Part shown: positions 47,486 through 56,617 of the stretch, one piece after another
How the letters are laid out: each line of letters opens with the position of its first letter
How positions within the stretch are numbered: position 1 is the first letter of the stretch
From: Jannaschia sp. CCS1
GTDB lineage: Bacteria > Pseudomonadota > Alphaproteobacteria > Rhodobacterales > Rhodobacteraceae
DNA length: 64,000 bases
Direction: 5' to 3'
Assembly (NCBI RefSeq): GCF_000013565.1
Contig: NC_007802.1
Location: forward strand, 558,001 to 622,000
Position numbers and translations under genes: made by a program
Notes under the pieces: generated by a model
The model's database searches: none
The model's input: the letters and a program-made list of their open reading frames with translations, nothing else
Told to the model about the DNA's origin: nothing

Positions 47486-48343
47486 TTACGCCCTGATCAT
47501 CGAGCCGGCCCCGTGCTCGGTAAAGAGTTCCAGCAGCACGGCGTTGGGGACGCGGCCATCGACAATAATGCAGGCGCGCACGCCCGTGCGGACGGCTTGC
47601 AGCGCCGTTTCGGTCTTGGGGATCATGCCGCCCGCGATGGTGCCATCGGCGACCATGGCGTCGACATCGGCGGCGGTCAGTTCCGTCACGACGTCACCGG
47701 CGGCATTCTTCACGCCGGACACATTGGTCAGCAGCAGCAGGCGGTCGGCCTGCAGGGCGCTTGCGATGGCCCCCGCTGCCGTATCGCCGTTGATATTGTA
47801 GGTCTCACCCTCCGCGCCCTGACCCAGCGGGGCGATGACGGGAATGATGTCATCCTCAAAGAGGGTATTGATCACACTGGGATCGACCTGGGACGGGTCG
47901 CCGACAAAGCCGAGTTCCGGATCGGCAGGCACGCAGGTGATCAGGTTGGCGTCTTTGCCCGAGAGGCCGACGGCCTTGCCGCCCTGGGCGTTGATGGCCT
48001 GGACGATGCGCTTGTTCACGCGGCCCGACAGGACCATTTCCACAACGTCCACCGTCGCGGCGTCGGTGACGCGCTTGCCGTTCAGAAACGTGCTTTCAAT
48101 GCCGAGCTTGGCCAGCATGTCGTTGATCATCGGGCCGCCGCCATGGACCACGACGGGGTTCACGCCAACCTGACGCAAGAGGACCATGTCCCGGGCAAAG
48201 GACGCCATTTCGGCGTCGTCGCCCATGGCGTTGCCACCGAATTTCACCACGACGACGGCGTCATTGAAGCGTTGCAGGTAGGGCAGGGCTTCGGACAGGG
48301 TCCGGGCGGTCGCAAGATTGTCGCGGGTCATCTGGGTTTTCAT
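47486..48343 (-). CDS. argB: acetylglutamate kinase
   Basis: 285 residues. Second step of arginine synthesis. [12 protein letters not shown] is the phosphate loop, [52 protein letters not shown] the N-acetylglutamate site, and [29 protein letters not shown] the nucleotide part. Typical length. Shares its unit with the ferredoxin-like and sixA genes. Confidence 0.97.
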   Translation of the reverse strand: MKTQMTRDNLATARTLSEALPYLQRFNDAVVVVKFGGNAMGDDAEMASFARDMVLLRQVGVNPVVVHGGGPMINDMLAKLGIESTFLNGKRVTDAATVDVVEMVLSGRVNKRIVQAINAQGGKAVGLSGKDANLITCVPADPELGFVGDPSQVDPSVINTLFEDDIIPVIAPLGQGAEGETYNINGDTAAGAIASALQADRLLLLTNVSGVKNAAGDVVTELTAADVDAMVADGTIAGGMIPKTETALQAVRTGVRACIIVDGRVPNAVLLELFTEHGAGSMIRA

Positions 48344-48419
48344 GGCGCCTGGATCGACTGAAGAGGTAGGGAGACGTTACGGGTCGTGCGCGTCAGTGTG
48401 AAGGTGCTGAGTCTTTTAT

Positions 48420-48466
48420 TGCGCCAAAGGCGCGCAGGGGCGCTGCCCCAGACCCCGGGATATTGA
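48420..48466. repeat. small two-hairpin element between engB and argB
   Basis: GCGCC-AAA-GGCGC (48421-48433) followed by GGGGC-GCT-GCCCC (48437-48449) then CCCCGGGATATTG. Resembles the short GC-hairpin intergenic elements that recur in Rhodobacteraceae genomes; only one copy of this form lies in this window. Confidence 0.5.
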
Positions 48467-48485
48467 GAGAACGGGGAAGGAGTGC

Positions 48486-49142
48486 TCAGGTCTCAATCGT
48501 CGCAATCGTGGCCCGCAAGGTGGGGATGCCATCGCCCTTCTCGGACGAGGTGAGGATGATCTCGGGGTAGGCCGCGGGGTGGTTGGCGAGGGCCTTGCGG
48601 GTGCGGGCGAGGGAGGCGTCGCGGTCGCGGCCCTTCACCTTGTCGGATTTGGTCAGAACGGTCTGGAACGGGACCGCGGCGATGTCGAGGAGCTTCATGA
48701 TCTCTTCATCGACGGCCTTCACGCCATGGCGCGCGTCGATCAACACGAATGCGCGGCGCAGGGTGGCGCGCCCCTGGAGGTAGGATTTCAGCAGGGCCTG
48801 CCATTGCTGCACGACATGCAGCGGGGCCTCGGCATAGCCATAGCCGGGAAGGTCCACGAGGTAGTGGCTGTCGAGCAAGGTGAAGTAGTTGATTTCCTGC
48901 GTGCGGCCCGGCGTGTTGGAGGCCCGCGCCAGGCCTTTGCGGCCCGTCAGCGCGTTGATCAGCGTCGATTTGCCGACGTTGGAGCGGCCCGCAAAGCAAA
49001 CCTCGATCCGGTCGGCGGGCGGCAGGCCGTCCATCGCCACGACGCCCTTGAGGAAGTCGGTGTTGCCCGCGAACAATTTGCGACCCCGTTCTTCGGTCAA
49101 TGCATCGGGGGCCTCGGCCAGCGGAAAGGGCAGGGTGGTCAT
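48486..49142 (-). CDS. engB: ribosome-biogenesis GTPase EngB (YsxC/YihA)
   Basis: 218 residues. CFAGRSNVGKSTLINALTG (G1), NTPGRTQEINYF (G2), LVDLPGYGYAEAP (G3), TKSDKVKGRD (G4). Needed for large-subunit assembly in other bacteria. Starts inside the stop of the acetyltransferase gene (ATGA overlap), so it belongs to the yidC unit as in many alphaproteobacteria. Confidence 0.96.
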   Translation of the reverse strand: MTTLPFPLAEAPDALTEERGRKLFAGNTDFLKGVVAMDGLPPADRIEVCFAGRSNVGKSTLINALTGRKGLARASNTPGRTQEINYFTLLDSHYLVDLPGYGYAEAPLHVVQQWQALLKSYLQGRATLRRAFVLIDARHGVKAVDEEIMKLLDIAAVPFQTVLTKSDKVKGRDRDASLARTRKALANHPAAYPEIILTSSEKGDGIPTLRATIATIET

Positions 49143-49783
49143 GTCGCAGCCTCCAGCGCGGGCAGGTCAGCGCCGCGAATGGCGTTCAGGTTACGGGTGA
49201 TCTTGTCGGCGGGCCAGTCCCACCACGCGATCTCCAGAAGACGCGCCACGGTATCGGCGTCAAACCGATGTTTCACGGTCTGCGCTGGATTTCCGGCAGC
49301 GATTGTGTAGGGCGCGACGTCCTTGGTGACGGTGGCATTGGCGGCAATGATCGCGCCCGCGCCGATGGTGACGCCGGGCATGATTGTAGCGGAATTGCCG
49401 ATCCAGACGTCCGGGCCGATACGGGTGTCACCCTTGTGGACGGCTTTCCAGGTGGCGGGGTCGAACCCGTCCTCCCACCCATGCCCGAAGATGTTGAACG
49501 GGAACGTCGAGAACCCATCCATCGCGTGCGTGCCACCGTTCATGAAGATGCGCACGCCGTGGGCAATGGCGCAGAACGGGCCGATATGGAGGTGATCACC
49601 GATGAAATCATAGTGGTGCAGGACGTTGCGAGTGAAGAAATCGCGCGTTTCGTCCCGGTCGTCATAGTAGGTGTAATCGCCCACGGTGACATTGCCGAGC
49701 CCCTCCGCCAGCGGCTTGAGGAACACGGTGCCCGCATAGGTGGGCAGCATCGGGGCGAGGGTTGCGGGGTCCGGGCCGGTCAT
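49139..49783 (-). CDS. CatB-type hexapeptide-repeat acetyltransferase
   Basis: 214 residues from ATG 49783 (MTGPDPATLAPML). Left-handed beta-helix repeats of the xenobiotic-acetyltransferase type: VTVGDYTYYDDRDETRDFF, HLHIGPFCAIAHGVRIFMNGGTHAMDGFSTFPFNIFG (His near the active site), WIGNSATIMPGVTIGAGAIIAANATVTKDVAPYTIAAGNPAQTVKHRF. Acetyl-CoA-dependent; acceptor unknown. Overlaps engB and the MOSC gene by four bases each. Confidence 0.9.
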   Translation of the reverse strand: MTGPDPATLAPMLPTYAGTVFLKPLAEGLGNVTVGDYTYYDDRDETRDFFTRNVLHHYDFIGDHLHIGPFCAIAHGVRIFMNGGTHAMDGFSTFPFNIFGHGWEDGFDPATWKAVHKGDTRIGPDVWIGNSATIMPGVTIGAGAIIAANATVTKDVAPYTIAAGNPAQTVKHRFDADTVARLLEIAWWDWPADKITRNLNAIRGADLPALEAAT

Positions 49784-50517
49784 GCGACCGCGACGGTGTC
49801 GCCCGCTTTGATCTGGCCGCCCTGGCGAACCATAGCGTAGACGCCGAAATCCTGGTGGCCCCAGCCGTCTTCCAACGCGCGCAGCGTGTTGGCATCGCGT
49901 TTGCCGGTCGCGGGATTGGCCTCGGTCGCGCGGCAGCGGGTGATCCGCTCGACGACGTCGAGATGAGCGTCGCCGATGACGAGCGTTTTGCCCACCAAAT
50001 CGAACTCTTCCCACGGGGCAAGCCCATCAACCCACAGATTCCCGCGAAAGCGCCGCTCGTCCAGGGGTTGATCCAGCTTCTGCCCAAGCGCCCGCAGGGA
50101 CGACGGGTTGAGGATGCTGATGGAGGCGAATGGCGCGTCAGACATCCCTTCGGGCGGGGACGCGACGAGGGCCGCGGCTTTCGGGCGGTTCTCCGGATAG
50201 ATCGGGGCAAGCCAGTCAAAGAAGGCATCCATGTCGCCGCCGGGGGTCACGCTGATGTCAGTCTGATCGGGATGAGACAGATGGATCACGTCCCCGTCCA
50301 CGCGGCACGTCACCGCCATAAGCGATGGCCCCTTGGCCCCGCGCAGGAAGTTTCGGCAGGATCGCCAGCCATCGGAGGCATCGCCGCCCTCTTCCAGCAC
50401 GGCCCAGGCGCGATCCAGCGGCAGGGGCAGGCCGGGCGCAAGATCAATCGCCCGAAGCCTCTCGGCCCCGATGCCCTTGATGGGATAGCGCCAGATCTGA
50501 TCCAGGGCCCAGGTCAT
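49780..50517 (-). CDS. MOSC domain protein
   Basis: 245 residues. N-terminal MOSC-type beta-barrel WALDQIWRYPIKGIGAERLRAIDLAPGLPLPLDRAWAVL, then FRGNLWVDGLAPWEEFDLVGKTLVIGDAHLDVVERITRCRATEANPATGKRD, where the Cys is the conserved MOSC cysteine that carries sulfur or binds the molybdenum cofactor. Substrate unknown. In the yidC unit with four-base overlaps. Confidence 0.9.
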   Translation of the reverse strand: MTWALDQIWRYPIKGIGAERLRAIDLAPGLPLPLDRAWAVLEEGGDASDGWRSCRNFLRGAKGPSLMAVTCRVDGDVIHLSHPDQTDISVTPGGDMDAFFDWLAPIYPENRPKAAALVASPPEGMSDAPFASISILNPSSLRALGQKLDQPLDERRFRGNLWVDGLAPWEEFDLVGKTLVIGDAHLDVVERITRCRATEANPATGKRDANTLRALEDGWGHQDFGVYAMVRQGGQIKAGDTVAVA

Positions 50518-52394
50518 TTCTCTTCCTTGGCCTTCTTCTTGAAGCTGCTGCGAATGTTACCGAACACGTCGGGCTTAAAGCCCTGACTGCGCATGATCAG
50601 GTATTGCTGTGTGAAGGTCAGCGTGTTGTTGGCAATCCAGTAGACAAGAAGGCCGGAGGCGAAGCTGCCCAACATGAACATGAAGACCCAGGGCAGCCAG
50701 GCGAAGATCTGCGCCTGCATCGCGTCCGTTGGGGCCGGGTTCAGCTTTTGCTGCAACCACATGGAGATGCCCAGAAGCAGGGGCAGAATGCCGATGAAGA
50801 TCAGCGCCATGATCGATTCGGGCTCGGGCGCCGGGTTGGGTAGCAGGCCGTAGAGGTTGATGATCGAGGAGCTGTCGGGGGCGCTGAGGTCATTGAGCCA
50901 GCCGAAGAACGGCGCGTGGCGCAGCTCCAGCGTGACGAAAATCACTTTGTAGAGCGAGAAGAAGATCGGGATCTGCAACAGGATCGGCAAACAGCCGCCC
51001 GCCGGGTTCACCTTGTTCTTCTTGTACAGCTCCATCATGCCCTGCTGGAGCTTTTGGCGATCATCGCCCGCGCTTTCTTTCAGCTTCTCGATCTCTGGCT
51101 GAAGCTCTTTCATCTTCGCCATCGACACATAGGAGCGGTAGGCCAGCGGGAAGAGCACGGCCTTCACGATCAGGGTGAGCGAGATGATCGCGAGACCCAT
51201 ATTGCCGATGGCACCGTTCAGCCAATGCAGAAGCCAGAACAGCGGCTTGGTGAGGAAGTAGAACCACCCCCAGTCGATGCTGTCGATGAAGCGCGGGATC
51301 TCACCGCGGCTGGCGTCTTGTTCGGCGCCAAAAAGGCTCGCGATCAGGCCGGGTTCTGCGTTTTCATAGTCGCGGATCGCCTCGGCTTCTTTCGCACCGG
51401 CGAACAGCTGCGTCGTGACCTCGGCCGTTTCACCGGGTGCGATGGACATGTAGGGCAGGCGCGCTTCGGTCTGGTAGATCTCGGCGGAGGGGACGTATTT
51501 GACGACTGACACGAAGGATTGGTTCTCGCCCGGGATCAGGGTGGTCATCCAGTATTTGTCGGTGAAGCCGATCCAGCCGTTGGTCTCGACCTCCATCACC
51601 TCCGCCGGGACGCCTTCGCGCGCGATGATGTCCAGGTCGGGAAGGTCGCTGTAGCCCAACTCGCTCAGCTCTCCGTCGACTTTGCGAACGACGCCTTCGT
51701 GCAGGATGAAGAAGTTCTGTAGATCCGAGGGCAGGCCGTGACGGGCCACGATGCCGTAGGGGGCCAGGTTGACCTCCGCGCCGCCGGTATTTTCGACCGA
51801 TTGCGTGACCTGGAACATGAAGCGGTCATCAATCTCGATCGTGCGGCGGAAGATCAGGCCAGATCCGTTGTCCCAGGCCAGCGTGATGGGGCTGTCGGGC
51901 GTGAGAATTGTGCCGGATTCAAGTTCCCACGGCGTGTCGGACGTCGGCACATCCGCGTAACCGAGATCCCCCGATGGGGTCCAGCCGTAGAGCGCGTAAT
52001 AGGGGTCATCGGAGCCCACGGGCGAGAGGAGGCGGACGATCTGGTCGCCGTCCACTTCGGTGAAGTAGTTGCGCAGCGACAGATCGTCGATGCGGCCCCC
52101 CAGGAGCGAGATGGATCCCTCAACCGCCGGTGTGTCGATGTCGATGCGCGCAGCCTCCGACAGCGCAACCTCGCTCGGCGCCGTGGTGTCCGCACCCGCA
52201 GGCGCATCAGCGACGGTGACAGGCGGGGTCAACGCGATACCGGTATCGGTTTCGACGCCGCCGGTTTCAGCCGCGGGGGGGATGGCATTGGGATCTTCCA
52301 CCATTTCTGGCGGCGGGAACAGGAGGAACCATACGAGGATGACAACAAAGCTCAGGCCGGTGGCCAGGATCAGGTTTCTGTTCTGATCGTCCAT
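50514..52394 (-). CDS. yidC: membrane protein insertase YidC
   Basis: 626 residues. Residues 6-22 are the first transmembrane helix; a large periplasmic domain follows, then the insertase core (WFYFLTKPLFWLLHWLNGAIGNMG, ALFPLAYRSYVSMAKMKELQPEI, NPAGGCLPILLQIPIFFSLYKVIF). The core Arg of the hydrophilic groove lies in the second stretch (AYRSYVSM). C-terminal KKKAKEEK is basic. Head of the yidC-MOSC-acetyltransferase-engB unit. Confidence 0.97.
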   Translation of the reverse strand: MDDQNRNLILATGLSFVVILVWFLLFPPPEMVEDPNAIPPAAETGGVETDTGIALTPPVTVADAPAGADTTAPSEVALSEAARIDIDTPAVEGSISLLGGRIDDLSLRNYFTEVDGDQIVRLLSPVGSDDPYYALYGWTPSGDLGYADVPTSDTPWELESGTILTPDSPITLAWDNGSGLIFRRTIEIDDRFMFQVTQSVENTGGAEVNLAPYGIVARHGLPSDLQNFFILHEGVVRKVDGELSELGYSDLPDLDIIAREGVPAEVMEVETNGWIGFTDKYWMTTLIPGENQSFVSVVKYVPSAEIYQTEARLPYMSIAPGETAEVTTQLFAGAKEAEAIRDYENAEPGLIASLFGAEQDASRGEIPRFIDSIDWGWFYFLTKPLFWLLHWLNGAIGNMGLAIISLTLIVKAVLFPLAYRSYVSMAKMKELQPEIEKLKESAGDDRQKLQQGMMELYKKNKVNPAGGCLPILLQIPIFFSLYKVIFVTLELRHAPFFGWLNDLSAPDSSSIINLYGLLPNPAPEPESIMALIFIGILPLLLGISMWLQQKLNPAPTDAMQAQIFAWLPWVFMFMLGSFASGLLVYWIANNTLTFTQQYLIMRSQGFKPDVFGNIRSSFKKKAKEEK

Positions 52395-52826
52395 GTTGGG
52401 GGTCTTCCTCTGTCAGGGTCCTTGCGTATAAGGCGAAAACACCAAGTCTTGCGCGGCGTGCCCAGTGCCTGCGGGTTCAACAGACTGGGGGTTGAAAGGT
52501 CAAGAGGCGAAATGGGCGCGGACGTTTGGCTAGGGCTGGGATACAACGCAATTTCGAAGGAGATGGGGCGTGCGCAGCGCAGGTGCAAGAGCGTGGGCGG
52601 GGGGATCGTCTGAATGAGAGGTTTGGCCGATGCGATGGCTGGTCGTGGCCGGAGATGGCTCGCATCAAGGCAGATCTTGAGCGCGGATCGTTGTTTTTCG
52701 CGGTGTAATGGCGCGGCGGTTGGGCCTGTTGCGCGGTCTTGCCCAACCCCGCAATGGGTCATTGGCGGGGGGTGGCCTTCTGAAGCTGTCTCGTCCGCTT
52801 CGAGGCAGCCTGGGGGGGGGCGTTGC
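52395..52826. other. 432-base gap between the EAL gene and yidC, no gene recognised
   Basis: On the minus strand a -10-like TTATAC (52426-52431) lies about 30 bases before yidC, without a good -35. The rest shows no convincing ORF or RNA. In related genomes yidD and yidC are usually closer, so this gap and the two genes beyond it look inserted. Confidence 0.5.
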
Positions 52827-54422
52827 TCAGGCGCGTCGATCATCCAGGCGAATGGTTTTCCCCGCGGCACCGTGGGCGCGGGCCCAGTCTGCAACGTTGT
52901 CCAACCCCATCGGGCGCGCCACGCCGAATCCCTGCAGATAGTCGCATCCAAGCGCGAGCAGCGCATCCTGCTCGGTCTGCGTTTCAACGCCGTTGGCGAT
53001 GGTTTCAATCCCCATGGCCTTCGCCATTGCCACGATCGCGGTGACGCTTTGACGTTTGCCGTGGTCAAGGTCGATGTCGAGCACAAAGCTGCGGTCGATC
53101 TTGACCCGGCTCACGGCGAAGCGCTGTAGCGTGGGCAAGGATGCAGCGCCCAGGCCGAACCCGTCCAGATCCAGCCTGTGACCTGCATGTCGCATCGCCT
53201 GCAACGTTGCGACGATTGCGTCGTCCTCGACCTGGGTGGCGACGGTTTCGGAGATTTCGACAACGACCCGCTCCGGCGCAAGGCCGTAGCGCGCGACTTC
53301 GCTGGCGAGGGTGGCCGCCAGATTCTGATCGCGCAATTCGGTCGCGGAAAAGTTGATCGTGATCAGCGGGATATGGGCGCTCATCGCATCCCAGTCCTGT
53401 AACGCCTTCAGCGCCTGATGCAGCAAGGTTTGACCCAGCAGCGGCATGTGACCCGAGGCCTCCACCGCCGAAAAGAACTCTTTCGGGCCAAGGACGCCGT
53501 GGTTGGGGTGCTGCCAACGGGCCAATGTCTCCATCCCGGCAAGGGTGCCGGTCCGCGCGTGGATTTGCGGCTGAAACCAGGCGGTGATCGCGCCGTCGTG
53601 GATTGCGGCCTCAACCTCCTCGCTCAGGCTGGACTGCAAGGCGCGGGCACGACCCATGCCCGGAGCGTAAGCGCGGATCGTACCGGGGCCGTTGGCCGTC
53701 GCCTCCCCCAGCGCGGCCTCTGCGGCCTTGAATGTCGTGTCAGCGGGATCGACGCCCTGTTTGATCATCGCCGAATGCCCGATCGACGCCGTCAGGCGCA
53801 GGGCGGTGCCGCGCATGGGCAGCGGATCGGCAACGGCGTCCGCCAATCGGGTCGTGATCGTGTCGCGCAGGCCCAGACGCGCCGACGGCAAGGGCGACAG
53901 CACGATGCCGAAGCGTGCATCGCCCAGACGGGTCAGCAGATCGCCGTTGCGCAAAGCGGTCTGAAGACGATCCTCCACGCGGGCTGCCAGATCTTCGCGG
54001 GTGTCGTGGCCCCATCTATCGTGCAGCAAGGCCCAGTCATCAATCTGCAACAGGATGCAGGCGGTATCGCGGCCGGGCAGATCTGCCACGCGGTCCAGCA
54101 TGGCAACAAGCGCGCCGCGTCCGTTGGCCGTTGGTCTGTCGGACGTCGCGACAGGCTGGGCTGCCCGCGCACCGACCCCGCCAATGGCCAGAAGCGCCGA
54201 AAGGCCGATGGCGGTGACCAAGGCCAGATCGTCAAAGCCCAGTGCGGTGGCACTGATGGCGATCAGTGGGAACAGGGCCAGCACCTCTACCCGGCCCAGC
54301 GCCATGCGGATCCTTCGCGCCAAAACGCCCAGCCGCCCGCGATCTTCATGGTCTGTCCGTATTCTTGCCATGTGACCCGTATGCTCCGATGTTCGCGGTC
54401 CGCCGGACAGGCGTAGCATCAA
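52827..54422 (-). CDS. GGDEF/EAL-type protein with degenerate active sites
   Basis: 531 residues. Two hydrophobic segments near residues 45-90 anchor it in the membrane. The GGDEF part has LLTRLGDARFGIVL where GGDEF is expected, so cyclase activity is unlikely. The EAL part has ETLARWQHP (EAL position), INFSATELRD, VEISET and VKIDRSFV, but DDFG reads DGFG and the late EGVE reads NGVE. Both changes hit metal/catalytic positions of active phosphodiesterases, so it may be a c-di-GMP sensor or adaptor. Between yidC and yidD, opposite to the DUF3833 gene. Confidence 0.85.
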   Translation of the reverse strand: MMLRLSGGPRTSEHTGHMARIRTDHEDRGRLGVLARRIRMALGRVEVLALFPLIAISATALGFDDLALVTAIGLSALLAIGGVGARAAQPVATSDRPTANGRGALVAMLDRVADLPGRDTACILLQIDDWALLHDRWGHDTREDLAARVEDRLQTALRNGDLLTRLGDARFGIVLSPLPSARLGLRDTITTRLADAVADPLPMRGTALRLTASIGHSAMIKQGVDPADTTFKAAEAALGEATANGPGTIRAYAPGMGRARALQSSLSEEVEAAIHDGAITAWFQPQIHARTGTLAGMETLARWQHPNHGVLGPKEFFSAVEASGHMPLLGQTLLHQALKALQDWDAMSAHIPLITINFSATELRDQNLAATLASEVARYGLAPERVVVEISETVATQVEDDAIVATLQAMRHAGHRLDLDGFGLGAASLPTLQRFAVSRVKIDRSFVLDIDLDHGKRQSVTAIVAMAKAMGIETIANGVETQTEQDALLALGCDYLQGFGVARPMGLDNVADWARAHGAAGKTIRLDDRRA

Positions 54423-54522
54423 GGATGCAAACAGAAGGTTAAGCCCCGGGGGCGCGGGCCTTGGTTTCCGCTCTCCGGTCGTGTGGGGTTGCCGGGCGCA
54501 TCGCCTGCGTTACGTCTGGGCC

Positions 54523-55050
54523 ATGTTGAAACGTCTCCTGATCCTGTCTGCCCTTGTCGCATTGACGGCGTGCGGCCGCCCGTCGCTCAACGACCCGACA
54601 CTCTCGGGCCGCGAGTTGAACCTTGAGGAGTTCTTTGACGGTCATCTGTCTGCCTATGGGCAGTTCCAGGATGTGTTCGGAGAGGTGCGGCGCCGATTCG
54701 AAGTGGACATTCACGGGACCTGGGATGGACAAACCCTGCGTCTGGTCGAAGATTTTCGCTATGACGACGGCTCAACCGAACAGCGGATCTGGACCTTGCA
54801 ACAGACGGGAAACGGTGGCTGGCAGGGCACGGCACCCGGTGTGATCGGTGTGGCGACGGGCCAGGAACAGGGCGACACGTTCAACTGGCACTACACGATT
54901 GATCTGCCGCTGCCGGATCGGGAGCCTTTGCGGGTCACCTTCGATGACTGGATGTGGATGCTGAGCGCGGACCGGGTGCTGAACCGTGCCTATATGAGCC
55001 GGTTTGGCGTGCCCATCGGCGAAGTGATCATCACGTTTGAGCGGCGCTAG
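54523..55050 (+). CDS. DUF3833-type lipoprotein
   Basis: 175 residues from ATG 54523. LILSALVALTACG is a lipobox (Cys18), so it is a lipoprotein exported by Sec. ELNLEEFFDGHLSAYGQFQDVFGEVRRRFEVDIHGTWDG and WTLQQTGNGGWQGTAPGVIGVATGQEQGDTFNWHY are typical DUF3833; function unknown. Only plus-strand gene in this stretch, facing yidD tail to tail. Confidence 0.82.
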   Translation: MLKRLLILSALVALTACGRPSLNDPTLSGRELNLEEFFDGHLSAYGQFQDVFGEVRRRFEVDIHGTWDGQTLRLVEDFRYDDGSTEQRIWTLQQTGNGGWQGTAPGVIGVATGQEQGDTFNWHYTIDLPLPDREPLRVTFDDWMWMLSADRVLNRAYMSRFGVPIGEVIITFERR

Positions 55051-55062
55051 GGGCGCGACGCC

Positions 55063-55284
55063 CTAGTCCGGCACGTTGTCGATGCCCGACCCGCCCCATG
55101 GATGGCACCGGGAGACGCGGCGCGCGGCCAGCCACGTCCCCTTGATCGCGCCATGTTTGCGCAACGCCTCCATCGCGTAGCTTGAACATGTCGGCGTGTA
55201 GCGGCAGTTCGATGCGATCATGGGTGAGATCACCAAGCGGTAGAAGCGGATCGGCAGGGAGATCAGAAAGGCGGCCGGGTTCAT
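55063..55284 (-). CDS. yidD: membrane protein insertion efficiency factor YidD
   Basis: 73 residues: [60 protein letters not shown], the three-Cys YidD pattern with an amphipathic N-terminal helix. Overlaps rnpA by four bases. Works with YidC in membrane insertion. Confidence 0.95.
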   Translation of the reverse strand: MNPAAFLISLPIRFYRLVISPMIASNCRYTPTCSSYAMEALRKHGAIKGTWLAARRVSRCHPWGGSGIDNVPD

Positions 55285-55679
55285 CGGTGGGCCTTTCGCA
55301 ACGCACGCGCCAGATCGGCCTGCATCGCCTTGAAATCATGGGTGGCCGTCGCGTCCTTGCGGCCAATCAGGACGTAATCCCAACCGGGTGTTCCCTCGGT
55401 CGGCAGAACGGCGCGCGCAATTTCTCGCAGGCGGCGCTTGGCGCGATTGCGGGCCACTGCATTGCCCACTTTCTTGGAGCAGGTGAACCCGATGCGGATG
55501 TCGCTGGTGCCATCATCGCGGTTGCGCGCTTGCAGAAGGAAGGCTGGCGTGGGCACACGGGCGGCCCGTGCCGCAAGAAGGAAGTCCGCCCGTTTCGTCA
55601 AGGTAACAAGGGATGGTACATGACAAAAAGCCCCCGGCGAGGCGCTGCTCGGCGGAGGCGTTTGCGATGCAACCGACAA
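55281..55679 (-). CDS. rnpA: ribonuclease P protein component
   Basis: 132 residues from TTG 55679, five bases after rpmH; no ATG exists in the N-terminal part. [58 protein letters not shown] holds the RNR motif that binds RNase P RNA. A short Ser/Pro-rich start is typical of this group. Confidence 0.95.
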   Translation of the reverse strand: MSVASQTPPPSSASPGAFCHVPSLVTLTKRADFLLAARAARVPTPAFLLQARNRDDGTSDIRIGFTCSKKVGNAVARNRAKRRLREIARAVLPTEGTPGWDYVLIGRKDATATHDFKAMQADLARALRKAHR

Positions 55680-55684
55680 GGCGA

Positions 55685-55822
55685 TCAGGCGCTGAGCGAC
55701 TTCCGACCGCGGGCGCGGCGGGCGTTCAGGATCTTGCGACCGGCTTTGGTGGCCATACGCGCACGGAAACCGTGGCGGTGCTTGCGCACGAGGTTCGAGG
55801 GTTGAAATGTCCGCTTCGACAT
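55685..55822 (-). CDS. rpmH: 50S ribosomal protein L34
   Basis: 45 residues: [18 protein letters not shown], then [27 protein letters not shown]. Stop TGA at 55685-55687. Leads the rpmH-rnpA-yidD unit on the minus strand, with a good promoter upstream. Confidence 0.98.
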   Translation of the reverse strand: MSKRTFQPSNLVRKHRHGFRARMATKAGRKILNARRARGRKSLSA

Positions 55823-55901
55823 GGGTCTAGCTCCGTCAATCTTGGCCGGAGGGCGCGTATCTGCGCCCCTCTAACGGCAGGAATCTCCGTTGAAGGTTGC
55901 G

Positions 55902-55929
55902 GGATAGGCAAGTGCAGGTCCGCTGTCAA
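55902..55929 (-). promoter_or_regulatory. predicted sigma70 promoter for rpmH-rnpA-yidD
   Basis: Minus strand TTGACA (55929-55924), 16 bases, CTATCC (55907-55902), about 80 bases before rpmH. Same 16-bp spacing and CTAT start as the plus-strand ribosomal promoters. Confidence 0.65.
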
Positions 55930-55942
55930 CAAAGAGCCGCGC

Positions 55943-56446
55943 CTAAGCCCGGGTATTTTCCGCCTCTTCCAGCGCGCGGGCCAGATCGCGCAATTGCGAC
56001 GGTGCGAACACGGCCACCCCCGCGGCGCGCAGGCGGGCGGCCACCACGCCCTGGCCCTCATGTCGCTGACCGTCGAAATTGCCAGAGTAGATGAATGTCG
56101 ACCCACACGATGGGCTGCCATCGGCCAGAAGGGCGAAGCGACAGTCCTGTTCGCGGGCCAGTTCCAACGCCAGATCGGCCCCGGTCGTGAACTCATGGGT
56201 CATGTCGAGGCCATTATTGTCGTAGATACCGGCACGCCCCCTCAACACGGCCTCCGCCGTCGCGCCGGGCGCGATTTCAGCGGGCGGGCGGGGCGTGGGC
56301 AGCCCTGCGGCCATTTCGGGGCAGAGGGTCACAAGCCGTCCCTCGGCCCGCCACGTGGCCAATAGCTGATCATCGATCGTCTTGGCCCGTCCGTCATACC
56401 GCACGGGCGCGCCCATCAGACAGGCGCTGACAAAGATTTTTTCCAT
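55943..56446 (-). CDS. DUF523 family protein
   Basis: 167 residues. KIFVSACLMGAPVRYDGRAK, LCPEMAAGLPTPRPPAEI and LADGSPSCGSTFIYSGNF give three conserved Cys in the DUF523 pattern, which could bind a metal or cluster. Function unknown. Tail faces the rpmH promoter. Confidence 0.85.
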   Translation of the reverse strand: MEKIFVSACLMGAPVRYDGRAKTIDDQLLATWRAEGRLVTLCPEMAAGLPTPRPPAEIAPGATAEAVLRGRAGIYDNNGLDMTHEFTTGADLALELAREQDCRFALLADGSPSCGSTFIYSGNFDGQRHEGQGVVAARLRAAGVAVFAPSQLRDLARALEEAENTRA

Positions 56447-56617
56447 TGGCGGGCTCGGCTTTGAAACATTGTGGACCCCAATTGTTACGGAAGCCCCCAG
56501 GTCTGGTCACGAAAACCCTTACCCACGTCACACCCTATCAAGCAACCGTGAGGAGGGATATCGCCGGTCGCCAAGGTGAAGCATCTAGGGTCTAACGTAT
56601 ATATAGGGACCCAAATC

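Noticed and set aside
46790-48361. 523-codon plus-strand frame
   Set aside because: Shadow of argB and the ferredoxin-like gene on the minus strand, both well supported.
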